Shown here: positions 11,313-21,300 of the stretch, in pieces
Layout of the letters: the number at the start of each line of letters is the position of its first letter
Position numbering within the stretch: position 1 is the first letter of the stretch
DNA from: Gautieria morchelliformis
Taxonomy: Eukaryota > Basidiomycota > Agaricomycetes > Gomphales > Gomphaceae
Length of the DNA stretch: 64,000 nt
Assembly: GCA_015179125.1 (NCBI GenBank)
Contig: WHVA01000368.1
Coordinates: 1 to 64,000, forward strand
Direction: 5' to 3'
Made by a program: the position numbers and the translations under genes
The notes under the pieces: generated by a model
The model's database searches: none
What the model saw: only the letters and a program-made list of their open reading frames with translations
What the model was told of the DNA's origin: nothing

Positions 11313-11556
11313 TGTTAGAATAAGAGAGATGCACAAGTAAGAACGCGAGAGAATAAATTTGAACGTTTGTCCTGTGAGCTCGTTGGGGCAAACGGATGGT
11401 TACATACATGAAAAGTAAAGACTTATAAAGGTTCTCAGAACAAAAGGAAGGTAGAACAATAAGAAAAGCGAGAACAAAGGGGTTTGACAATCGTACACGC
11501 AAGCCTTGGATTAGATAAGCGGAACGAACGCGTAACCAGCTTGTGATATTCCAACA
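11313..11556 (-). repeat. TRIM LTR (5' LTR of the minus-strand element)
   Basis: A 244-bp direct repeat of 10636-10880 ending CCAACA immediately before the TCAGG target duplication. Confidence 0.88.
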
Positions 11557-11677
11557 TCAGGAAGACAGACACCGCTGCATTCCGGGAAGACTGAAGACGG
11601 TCCTCTTGTCACGCTCACCTTTGTCACACGATCCCACGACGACGCCAATCTTATCTAACTAAGTACACAGTTAGAAT

Positions 11678-11718
11678 AGGGCCTATCACAGTAGCGGTTT
11701 TGATGGGGATTTGGAGCG
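11678..11718 (+). repeat. Harbinger left terminal inverted repeat
   Basis: About 40 bp starting AGGGCCTATCACAGTAGC match the complement of 15161-15201 with about two mismatches. GATGGGGATTTGGAG inside it is repeated again next to the right TIR. Confidence 0.9.
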
Positions 11719-11894
11719 GATTTGGACGAGGATTTGAAACATTTATAAAGCTCCGACAAAACCCCGAAAACCGGTTTTAACTGTGATAAGCTAGTTTTGA
11801 ACTCATGTTTTGATATGATTTCGATGGGGCTTTTGTTGCTCCTGCCGTCACCGGCCAGAGTGGCTCTAGCATCTTGTTCTCTGCTGCCAACGCC

Positions 11895-13185
11895 ATGACA
11901 AAGACTGATAGGATGGAGCTCAACGATGCCCTCCTTCAGTGTCTTATGTTGGAGCTCCTTCTTGAGGAAGATGCTGAGCTAGATGTCTACCTTGAAGACA
12001 CTACTGATTCTGAGACTGGTGCAAGTTCAGATGAAAACATGGAATTGCAGTTAGAGTCAGATGAGGTTCTCGAGATGATGGCCGACCTCCACTCCAGACG
12101 ATACCTTCACTCCCGGGTTAAAGTCAACAAGCCGATGTCGCTCCTTATGACCACCCTCTCCGACTACAGATATAGCCGGCCCGAGATATTTCGACAATAC
12201 TTGCAGGTTTGGCCTCAGACGTTCGATGCCATCGTTGAAAGGATACAAGGTGACACCGTATTCCATAACAACTCTCACAATGCCCAGCTCCCCGTTGCAT
12301 ATCAGCTTGCCGTAGCACTTTATCGCTTTGGCCACTTTGGGAATGCAGTGAGTATGCAGGAGGTCGCTCTGTGGGCCGGTTGGGGTTTTGGGACTGTCGA
12401 CCGAAGCACACGCCGTGTAATCAAGGCTCTATGCCGCCCTGAATTCCGCCGTGTAGCTGTAAAGTGGCCAACCGATGAAGAGAGGGAGAGAGCAAAGCAG
12501 TGGGTTGAGGAAGCTTCAGGCCCCGAGTGGTGTGACGGCTGGTTGATGGTTGATGGTACGCTAGTGCCCTTATTCCAGCGACCAGGGTTCTACGGAAATA
12601 CGTGGTACGATAGGAAGAGCAATTACTCAATGAACGTGCAGGCAAGTTCTCTCCTAAATAAATAGGTGTATAGCTAACTGCTACTCTAGCTCATCTCTAC
12701 CCCTGACCTCCGCATCATTGACTATGGTGTTGGATTACCAGGAAGTCAGCACGATGCTCGTGCCTGGAACGAGACTCACTTACCGAAGGAGCATGCTACA
12801 TTATTGCGGGAAGGTGAGTGGATATGGGCGGACTCTGCATATCCATTGCAGAAGTGGCTATGCACGCCGTACAAGAAGTAAGCTACCAGCTCAATCTCTA
12901 AGCTGTACCTTACAAGTGCTCTTTAGACCTGAGAAGGATACCCCAGAGAATGCACGGTTCAATTACTGGGTTTCTCGAGTACGCGTGAAGTCTGAGCACT
13001 GCGTTGGATTCATCAAAGGGCGGTTCGGCTCCCTGCGAGGCCTTCGTGTACAAATAAACCAGGTTCACCAATTGGGTATCGCCACATTTTGGATTACTGC
13101 ATGTATTGCAGTTCATACGTATGCTATGTCACATGAGGCAGGCACAGACATCACAAGCGATGATTTCTTTCGTGAGGGACTATGA
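11895..13185 (+). CDS. PIF/Harbinger transposase (DDE endonuclease)
   Basis: Exons 11895-12641, 12690-12877 and 12927-13185 splice to a 397-residue protein. The first in-frame ATG is at 11895. The frame is open further upstream only from a TTG. The catalytic triad is visible: Asp ~220 in VDGTLVPL, Asp ~297 in WADSAYP and Glu ~335 in SEHCVGFIKGRF. The spacing and surrounding motifs are those of the DDE_Tnp_4 family of IS5/Harbinger nucleases that cut and paste DNA. The N-terminal 60 residues are acidic. Intron 1 (12642-12689) uses a GC donor (CAG|GCAAGT) with an AG acceptor. Intron 2 (12878-12926) is GT-AG. No stop or frameshift is seen, so the protein may be functional. Confidence 0.9.
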
Positions 13186-13325
13186 ATTATAGAGGAGGAG
13201 AGTGTTATAGGGATGGGTGGAGAAGCGGCTCTGGCAGAGGTACAGGAGGCAACTCAGGAGGTAGCTCTGTTGGAAGGAAAAGTTAAACGAGAGGACCTTA
13301 AGAACGCTCTGTTAGCAAGACTAGA

Positions 13326-14960
13326 TTATGAATAGACGTACCATACTCCTGACATACCTCCAGGGAAGTCCGCGTGCCAATCTTCCCCGGTAAAAGTCTC
13401 CGGCATGTCTGACGTTCCATGGTTAGCCATGCTTTGTCCATCCCGGGAGCTCGACGCTGACAGGGGAACTCGGCTACTAGACCTGATAGTTCCATATCGT
13501 GCTGACATCTCTAACTCATAGCGCTCCCGCTGCATAGTTAATGCATGTGCACGGTCTAGCTCCTCCTTGTGGGCTTGGTGTTCAAGTTTTAACTTCTCCT
13601 TCTCAAAGTCAGCTAGTACCTGTATTCTCACCCGCTCCTCCCTGGACCGGTTTAGCTGTCCTGCAAGTCGCTCCGTAGTGGCTCGCCGTGCCTCCTGCAT
13701 TTCTGACAGACCATCAAGCAGACCCTTGCGACGGGTTGCCGTTGTGGAATTCAATGCCACCCGTGTGACAGTCTCGGGCTTCATGTTAGCCTTCTGCATA
13801 GATACAGTCACCTGTTTGCTTCTGCTTGAGGGGCCGCTTTGTTCATTGTAGGTATCATTGGGATCCTCAGAGGGAAGGTCGGCATCAAAGGAAAAGGGTG
13901 AGTACCGTGTGTTATCTTCGCTTGTTTCAATACTGGGTTCGCCATCGTTGTCTATTACCTTCATTATTGGTTAGTTATCTCAATAACCACAATTCACACT
14001 GTGACATACCAACAGAGAGCTCTCTGCCGGGCTCTTCACTACCTCTGATGCAGACACACAGTCAATGATGTCTAAATTGAGCTGCGAGGTGGAATGCGCA
14101 ACGGCATCCTGAATAACCAAGGGACTAGTGCCCATAAGCCGCTGCATTCGCCGAAACCAAGGGAACCGGATCTTGATTTCCCCTGCAGGCAGTAAGAACA
14201 CAATCAGATATAGGTAAAGTTAGATGCACCCCACAAGTTGTCGATAGCACTACCTACTATGATTTCCTTTTCCGTATCTTCGGTCTCTACCAGACCAGCA
14301 CCAGTCTCACCAAGCAGTGTCTTTTCAGACATATAAGACTTCTTGATCCTAAATCAAGATATTAGTTTACAACGGCTACCTGAACAGAAGAACTTACGCA
14401 TTGACACGGTTTTTAACTACATTCCCCATCTGTACCAATGACGCATCTTTCCAGCGGCCTGAGTGATGAGGGATAAGGACTCGTAATGCAAGGGAGCGAT
14501 GATGATCAGCAACAGTCTTCGCACTGCTCTTGTTCTTGCTCTCGGCGCCCTTGTCCATACTGAACGCTGCTCGCATGACTGGCTCATCTTCAAGGACCGT
14601 TAGGAGCATGTCTGTGAGATCATGCTCCTTAGCCCAGCTGGTGGCAACGTTAGTAACAGCGCTTCATTACAGAAGATCGCACTCACGGCACTGGGGGGAT
14701 CGAGGCTTCATCTCCCCTGAGTTTCTTGCCCTCCGCCTTATGTCCCGGCTTAACAAGGGCAGGTTTTGCTTCGGGTTCTTCGATATCGTCATTGGTCATA
14801 GCAGCGGCCTTCGCACTGGGCTTACGAGGCCTTTTGTTCATGGAGGAGTCAGCTTTTTTACCTTAGCTGCATGGAGCAGAGCTTCCAGCTGTGGAACAGA
14901 AAGGGTGTCTATCGTAGCTGTTGTGACAGGTTCAGCACGTTTGCGCTTCCTGGGACTCAT
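13326..14960 (-). CDS. Harbinger partner protein (Myb/trihelix-like DNA-binding)
   Basis: Read on the minus strand, exons 14841-14687, 14637-14398, 14348-14254, 14182-14010 and 13958-13326 join in frame through four GT-AG introns of 49-71 bp. From ATG 14839-14841 the product has 431 residues. An earlier ATG at 14958-14960 heads a basic stretch (MSPRKRKR) that might add an N-terminal exon, but a clean splice to it is not visible. After a basic Pro/Lys-rich start comes WAKEHDLTDMLLTVLEDE, KTVADHHRSLAL, VKNRVNAIKKSY and IRFPWFRRMQRLMGTSP, the signature block of mushroom proteins that accompany Harbinger transposases. The C-terminal 130 residues are Glu/Arg/Lys-rich and probably a coiled coil. 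It is convergent with the transposase and inside the same TIRs. Confidence 0.85.
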
Positions 14961-15160
14961 ATCTCGGAAGGCGATGCGATGATGTGGCAGCTCAGAAGGT
15001 GTAGCAGATGGCGACAGCCTTTGGAGCTCCGCTAGGTGTGCCGGCCGAAATCCAAATCCAAAACGACGCGACTTTTCCATTTCCAAATCGCCTCCAGAGG
15101 CGCTTTGGGAATTTGGGTCGGTTTCGGGCACGAAACGCCTTCTCAAATCCCCATCAAAAC

Positions 15161-15201
15161 CACTCCAAATCCCCATCAAAACTGCTACTGTGATAGGCCC
15201 T
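15161..15201 (-). repeat. Harbinger right terminal inverted repeat
   Basis: Complement of the left TIR. The segment just inside (15141-15160) is a second partial copy of the ATCCCCATCAAAAC block, so the right end carries a tandem sub-terminal repeat. Confidence 0.9.
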
Positions 15202-15204
15202 AAT

Positions 15205-15636
15205 GTGCTTCTCACGTCCACGCTGCGCAGAGGACTCTCCCGCCGCAATCATTTCGGGGGAGGGTTCCATTGATTAAAGTGTCGACACGGGAGCATGCAT
15301 GGCTCTTCCTTTCACCTCAGGACGCCGCCTTTCCATGCCACTCTAGACGATGAGTTGTCTTTAGTACTTGCAGTCGCTTCAGGCTTGCCACATGCCATGC
15401 TTGCTGGTAAGTTTATCGAGAACTGACTGAGGGTCAGATATAACATTGTTGCAGGTCTTGTCACACCTTCGCAAGTTCTTTAAGTTTGGATCCTGCAACA
15501 TCAGCGTATCTGATCTGGACACTCACGTGAGTCCGTATTCCAGACGGCGTTTCGCGTATGTGAACTCTGGCACCGATCATGATTCATGATTTATGACCCC
15601 ACAGGTCGTTTCTCGTTAATCATTGTTCGTTTTTAG
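15205..15636. other. Right flank of Harbinger, no gene recognised
   Basis: About 430 bp without a recognisable product. Short open pieces are separated by possible introns (GGTAAG near 15409, TTGCAG near 15453). They could be more upstream exons of the P450-like remnant that follows, but I cannot identify them. Confidence 0.4.
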
Positions 15637-15872
15637 GATGATCGAGATGCAAGGTATACTCATTGAACTTCTGGGGCATTTCGAATTCTGGCCTGCCCCC
15701 GGGAACAGAGAGATCGACCGGAGCGCGAGTGGGTCTGTGATTCCAATGTACGTGAGATTACTGTACCTAAGCGTGACTTGTATTTTTATTTTTCCTTCTC
15801 TCCTTCGGCAGGGTTAGAGGTGTTCCTGGAAGTGTACAGCTTCCGTTCACTGTCACACCCGTGAAGTGGTGA
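15637..15872 (+). pseudogene. Possible cytochrome P450 C-terminal remnant
   Basis: Two short exons, 15637 to about 15750 and 15812-15872, read into a 50-residue tail ending VQLPFTVTPVKW then TGA. An EMQGILIELLGHFEF stretch followed 25 residues later by VRG and QLPFTVTPV matches the order seen at the ends of basidiomycete P450s (EMKALLF..LL..FEF, then RP.V.G, then LPL.VTPV). The intron is GT-AG. No heme-binding Cys region can be seen upstream, so at best it is a tail fragment. The identification rests on this short similarity only. Confidence 0.4.
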
Positions 15873-16243
15873 AGAATGCCGACGTCCTGTTTGGTATTTC
15901 GAAAATTAAAGGTGACGAATGTCACGCCATACATAGCCTTTGTTGGCGCGTCGGACGCTATCCACGAGTGGGAGTGCAAGCGAAGAGCAGCACATACTGG
16001 AAGATCGCATGCGACGCACGCAAGGGAGCGCAGATTATAACGGTACGCAAGGGCCGAATGAAAGCAGACATAGGACCATAGTCTGCGGGTGGAGTATGCG
16101 CTGGCAGGATACAAGAGACGGCAGAAAGTTGGGAGTGCGTCTCATGCATGCAAGGATGCTGGGGTGGATGCCCAGGTCGCCGGAGCCTGGGAGGGGGAAG
16201 GGCGACTTGGACGTCTCGAATGCGTTTTAAGTAAGGAAGAAGC
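15873..16243. other. No gene seen
   Basis: Open frames on both strands here have no recognisable motif and look like chance. The segment contains GC-rich, CpG-containing sequence unlike the AT-rich Helitron leader further right. Confidence 0.4.
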
Positions 16244-16835
16244 AGATAACGCGCGGAGGTGAGGAATTGATATATATCTGGAGAAGCGCCTCGCACCAGT
16301 CTGGGCACTGCTGATCGAAGGCGTATAACACCGATGCGGAGGGTACAGTACATGGTATCGACGGCTGTAGTCGGTTGCGCGAATGTGAATAACACACTGG
16401 CCGCCCAGATAGTCCTAGTCCAATTTATGAATAGCATTATTATAGTCAAAGGCGGAGTTATAGATAGCGGAGAGGTTATGCCAGCACAGCGGGTTGCGAC
16501 ACAGTCTGGGAGGCAAGCTCAAGGCAGGCTGGAGTGATAACGAGGGGAGGTGTTCGGGCGGGATGATCTGGAGAAGCCGGCCTGTGTGTGCTGATCGAAG
16601 GTACAGCAATGCGGCGCGAGGTGAGAGTAGAAATACATGGTATCGACGGCTGTAATCGGTTTCGCCAATGTTAGTGTTACATTGGTCGCCCAGGTAAGTA
16701 GCATGGTCTGCGTCCTGGCCCAAATTATGAATAGAATTATTAAAATAGCCAAAGGCAGAGTTCTACGATAGCGGTTGTGCCAGCACAGCGGGTTGTGACA
16801 CAGCTGGGCGGCAAGGCTGGAGTGCAGTGACAGTG
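16244..16835. repeat. Diverged tandem duplication, two units of ~295 bp
   Basis: Unit 1 (about 16244-16543) and unit 2 (about 16544-16835) share in the same order: CTGGAGAAGC, GCTGATCGAAGG, CATGGTATCGACGGCTGTA, TATGAATAG, CCAGCACAGCGGGTTG and GGCTGGAGTG. Spacing is conserved to within a few bases. No open frame spans both. No flanking target duplication was found. Confidence 0.75.
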
Positions 16836-16865
16836 TAATGTAGCTCCGAGTCGGAAGGAATCGAT

Positions 16866-16940
16866 AGGCTTCAGTTGATTGGGATACGACGTGTAAGCTA
16901 TGGAGTGTGACATGCATATATTGATAGGATGCAAGCGTCG
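16866..16940. repeat. Dispersed repeat, second copy at ~50131
   Basis: GCTTCAGTTGATTGGGA, then GTAAGCT, then AGTGTGACATGCATAT occur here and, slightly diverged, at 50131-50205. The common element is unidentified. Confidence 0.5.
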
Positions 16941-17030
16941 GGATACGTGGTGGGATACTGTGCCTGGCGTGCAGACTGGCCTCCGAGCCTAGTGATGCAC
17001 GAGGGCATCCCGGCCACAGGGAGCCATCGT

Positions 17031-17059
17031 CCATGGACACGTCATTGACGCGTCCATGG
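17031..17059. repeat. Perfect-arm hairpin motif (CCATGGACACGTC family), copy 1
   Basis: Arms CCATGGACACGTC and GACGCGTCCATGG are separated by 3 bases (12 of 13 pairs). The same hairpin is at 30517-30546. Here it is followed by TTAACCCTAA, the complement of TTAGGGTT found at the start of the small element at 30346, which suggests one end of the same MITE family. Confidence 0.55.
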
Positions 17060-17261
17060 ACGCTTAACCCTAAGAGTCCATAAGGGTCCATAGGAACTAA
17101 GTAATTCCAACCACCATGTGTTCCGTGCCACAGAAACCTGATCCAGGCTCCATTTATCCCCTTGCTGTTCAAGGAGGTCACAACTGCCTACTTCCACAAT
17201 CGACGCAGAAGCAGCATCGCCTTCCAACCGTACGCCAACACTGAGGCTCACAACCATAAGC

Positions 17262-17556
17262 CCGGTGTACCCTCCTCCTTCTTGGAGCTCCCTTGCACGT
17301 CTCTGCTGGCTTCTGGAATCATAAGGTAAGTGTCTCGTTGATCCACACTGCCGCCTTCGGTGAACACTCGCGTCTCCCCCTTTTCCGCTTGTGGACACAT
17401 GCAGTACGGTGTACCCTCCTCCTTGGATCTGGCTCGCACATTTCGACGTGTTCTTCAGACTGCTCGCATCACTGCTAAGGTAAATGCCTCGCTGCTCCAC
17501 ACTGCTGCCTTCGCTGAACACTCGTGTCTCCCCCTTTTCCGCTTGTGGACACATGC
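17262..17556 (+). repeat. Tandem exon-plus-intron units, family 1 (2 copies, ~146 bp)
   Basis: Two units start CGGTGTACCCTCCTCC (17262 and 17408), run through an exon-like part ending AAG, then a donor (GTAAGT or GTAAAT), a pyrimidine-rich stretch and an acceptor GTGGACACATGCAG. The unit length is close to that of family 2 downstream although the sequences differ. The complement also contains open frames, so coding strand is not certain. Confidence 0.7.
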
Positions 17557-17632
17557 AGCTACGTCAGCGGCAGCATCGTTGGGTGAATCGGTGCGCGGGA
17601 CTGTGTTTAACTTCCTATCTAGGTTCTTTCTG

Positions 17633-18202
17633 GTGAGTTTGATGCTACTGAAACTGCCTTTTTTTATGTTTGTTATTTATAATTTCACTTTTTTGGCCTT
17701 TTTTAGGGACTTTTCAAGTGATATTTGTCCTGTCACTGCTGCACCTGCTATCTGGCTGTTTCTGGTGAGTGTTATGGTATTGTATCTGCCTTTTCTTGAT
17801 GCTTATTATGTTCTTATTTGCCATAATTTCGCTTTTTGGCTTTTTTTAGGCACTTTTCAAGTGATATTTGTCCTGTCACTGCTGCACCTGCTATCTGGCT
17901 GTTTCTGGTGAGTGTTATGGTATTGTACCTGCCTTTTCTTGATGCTTATTATGTTCTTATTTGCCATAATTTCGCTTTTTTGGCTTTTTTTAGGCACTTT
18001 TCAAGTGACATTTGTCCTGTCACTGCTGCACCTGCTACCTGGCTGTTTCTGGTGAGTGTTATGGTATTGTATCTGCCTTTTCTTGATGCTTATTATGTTG
18101 TTATTTGCTATAACTTTGCTTTTTTGGCATTTTGTGGCACTTTTCAAGTGCATTTGTCCTGTCACTACTGCATACCCTACCTGGGTATTATCCCCTTTCT
18201 GG
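17633..18202 (+). repeat. Tandem exon-plus-intron units, family 2 (4 copies, 143-150 bp)
   Basis: Donor-like GTGAGT at 17633, 17765, 17908 and 18052 and GTAAGT at 18202 recur every 132-150 bp. Each is followed by about 80 bp of T-rich sequence ending in TTTTTAG (or a decayed form in the last unit) and then by a 58-bp block beginning ACTTTTCAAGTG and ending TGGCTGTTTCTG. Units are over 90% alike by eye. They lie directly upstream of the Helitron protein region and may be its spliced leader. Confidence 0.8.
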
Positions 18203-18362
18203 TAAGTTTTTGTAACTGTATCTGCTGTTTGCAGTATTTATATTAGGATCAGTGGCTTTGCAATCCGTCTCAGATACCCGCACAGCCTGTTTTCCCTGAG
18301 TTTGCCTTATTCTGCTTGCGATGTAAGTCTGATATTGATATCTTTATTCTCTCTCTACTCTT

Positions 18363-21300
18363 ATGCCTGCATTTCTCAGGGATCCATCTACCCCAGAGAG
18401 CATCCGTCGGCAGGTGCGTCAAAGTGCGAGGGAGGGGCAGGAGGTAATGACACCACCCAGTCATCGGAGAGCGCGTCGGAGAGCGCATATTGGAGCTCAG
18501 AACCAGCCACCCCCTCCACCACCGCCTTTTGCCATCCCTCACCCTCCTTCTAGAAGCAGTGCAGCCGATCCTTTTCAACAACCTGTGGCAGGGCCATCAC
18601 GTCCACCAATGCCTGCGGGGCCATCACTTGCTCCTGATCCCAGTCCTACAGAGCAGGTGGCAGCCCTTCGTGCTCAGTTAGCAGTTATCACACCATGGCA
18701 GCCCCTGAGAGGACATAGGCCAGTCCCTGTACAGCCAGCTCCATTGCGCCCTCCTACGCTTGCGGGGCCATCATATCCACCTGATCCCAGTCCTGGAGAG
18801 CAGGTGGCAGCCCTTCGTGCACAGTTAGCAGCTATCCCACGATTACAGCCCCTCAGAAAAAATAGGCCTGACGCTGGACAGCCAGCTCCTGTAGCAGGTT
18901 CTGCAGTAATTGCTCAGTTGCGTGCTCAGGCGGCTGGAATTGGACAACCGGTAGTAGGCTCTACAGCGGTGGCAGATTTGCGTGCTCATGCTGCTGGGTT
19001 ACAGCCTATCCCAGCACAGCCCTTGGGAAGACACAGGCAGGCACCTTTACAACCAGCTCCTAGACCTCCTGTAGTAGGTTCTGCAGCAATTGCTCAGTTG
19101 CGTGCTCAGGCGGCTGGAATTGGACATTTGGCAGTAGGCTCTACAGCGGTGGCAGAGTTGCATCTCACACTGCTGGTATACAGCCTATCCCAGCACAGCC
19201 CTTGGGAAGACCCAGGCAGACACCTTTACAACCAGCTCCTAGACCCCTGTAGTAGGTTCTGCAGCGGTCGCAGCATTGCGGGCTCAGGCTAATGCAGTAA
19301 GACCAATGCCTCGGCTACTCCCTGCACTTCTGCAGCCTCTTCAGCGACTGCCTGCACCTCCTCAGCCTCCTCAGCCACTCCCTGATCCTCCTCAGCCTCC
19401 TCAGCCACTCCCTGCACCTCCACAGCCTCTTCAGCCACTCCCTGCACCTCCTCGGCCTCCTCAGCCACTCCCTGTACCTCGGCTGCATCCTCAGCGACCT
19501 CCTCCTCCTATTCCACTTGGTCGCTCTAGAATAATTGAGGCAGATGTGCAGCGTCATGATTTGGGTCCCATGGTTATTCCCTGCCCTGACTGTGGAGCAT
19601 TACACTGGATGGCAGAATGCCTGCTGAATTCCTCAAATCGGCGGCCCAGATTTGGCGATTGCTGTTTAGAAGGAAACGTGCAGCTTCCAGAGCTGCCAGT
19701 GCTCTCTCAGCCATTGAGACGGCTCTTAGAGGGCCAGGACCCGGAGGCCAAACAGTTTTGCCAGAACATCAGGCAGTATAATGCGGCATTTGCATTCACT
19801 TCCTTGGGTGCCGACTTTGACCTCAATTTGCTTCGGGAGGGTCATGGTCCATATGTCCTCAAGCTGCAGGGCGAACTGTATCATATTCATGGCTCTCTCA
19901 TCCCTAACCCTGGGAGGCACATACAGTATGCCCAACTTTATATATATGATCCAGCATTGGCTTTGGCACAGAGGAATGCGCGTAACCCAGGTCTGTCTCC
20001 AACTATCATGGGAGACTTGCAGGAAATGCTCCTCCTATGCAATCCTCATGTTCCCATATATAGACAAGGGGCTGAGAGGCTCAGAGCTCAGGGACAGAAT
20101 GGTGAGATCCGGGCTAGGCTCACATACAGGGAACACAGGGATCCTAGGAGGTATAATATCCCTACTGCGGATGAGATTGCGGTGGTTCTTCCTGGAGATG
20201 GCATCAACCCTGAACCTAGGGATGTTATTGTCCAACTCAAAGGTGGACGCTTTCGAAGGGTATCCGATATGAATCCAAACTATACCTCTCTTCACTATGT
20301 CTTGCTCTTTCCCAGGGGAGAGTTGGGGTGGCAACCTGGTATTCGCTATCGCCAATTACCAGGCGGGCGTGAGCGACGGGGGCGTGTCACCCAAATTCAG
20401 TTCCATTCCTATCGTCTCTTCCAGAGAACAGAAGAACATACAACACTCCTGCGTGCTGGCAAATTATTCCAGCAGTACATTGTAGACTCTTGGGCCGCTG
20501 CAGAGCAAAGCAGGCTGTGGTGGATCAGGACAAATCAACACACTCTCCGTGCTGAGATGTATAACCAGATGATGGATGCCTTTCATCACAATGACAATGA
20601 CAGAGATCCAAACAACTTGGGCACAAGATCCATTCTGCCTGCCACATTTCAGGGGGGGACACGGGACATGCAGGAAAACCTGCAGAACTCTCTGGCCATT
20701 TCAAGGAAGCATGGTGTGGCTGATCTCTTTATTACCATGACTGCCAATCCCAACTGGCAGGAGGTATTGGATGCATTGTTGCCTGGACAAACTCCTCAGG
20801 ACAGGCCTGACCTGGTGTTGCGGGTGTTCCAGCTCAAAAAGAAATACCTCATTGACTTGATCGTCAAGGAAAAGATTTTTGGGGAAACTGTCGCTCGCGT
20901 CCACACCATTGAATTCCAGAAAAGGGGACTACCACACATGCATATTCTTATTGGTTTGAAAGAGGTTCCAAGATCAGACATCCACATGAGGTGGATTCAA
21001 TGATTTTGGCAGAGTTCCCTGATCCAGAGACTCATCCTGTCCTCTACCGGTTGGTCTGTGAGCTGATGACACATGGTCCGTGTGGAGAAATGAAACCAAA
21101 CACACCCTGCATGGAAAATGGCAAGTGCAAGAAAAACTTCCCAAAGCCATTCTGTGAGGAAACCAGTCTGAATGAGGATGGATATCCAAAATATCGTCGT
21201 CACAATGATGGAAGGCTGCACAATGTCAGAGGTGACATGCTGGACAACAGATGGGTTGTGCCATACTCTGCTCTGCTCTTGCTCAAATTCTGGTGTCACA

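Larger units (their letters stand above)
10636..11556 (-). mobile_element. TRIM: miniature LTR retrotransposon, no coding region
   Basis: Two direct LTRs (10636-10880 and 11313-11556) starting TGTTAGAATAAG and ending CCAACA enclose only 432 bp. The whole 921-bp unit is flanked by a perfect 5-bp duplication TCAGG (10631-10635 and 11557-11561). On the minus strand the bases before the 10636-10880 LTR read GTGGAGGAG, a polypurine tract, so the element runs right to left. The interior contains three degenerate copies of a phrase like CAGTGACCGTGAG but no open frame of note. TGTT...AACA ends are usual for Ty1/copia LTRs. It must be mobilised by another element's enzymes. Confidence 0.9.
11678..15201. 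mobile_element. PIF/Harbinger DNA transposon, apparently complete
   Basis: A 3,524-bp element bounded by long near-perfect inverted repeats (about 40 bp, starting AGGGCCTATCACAGTAGC at both ends) and by AAT on both sides (11675-11677 and 15202-15204). It carries two convergent genes: a DDE transposase (plus, 11895-13185) and a Myb/trihelix-like partner (minus, 13326-14960). The two-gene layout and a 3-bp duplication are standard for PIF/Harbinger, where the partner protein is needed for transposase DNA binding or nuclear import. Both genes keep open frames after simple intron removal, unlike nearly everything else in the window. Confidence 0.93.

Noticed and set aside
11874..11894. Upstream TTG start for the Harbinger transposase
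   Set aside because: A eukaryotic gene is expected to start at ATG. The first in-frame ATG is 11895.
17042..17554. 170-codon minus-strand ORF over the exon-intron units
   Set aside because: No recognised motif and its internal similarity comes from the tandem units. Splice-like signals favour the plus strand, though this is not proven.
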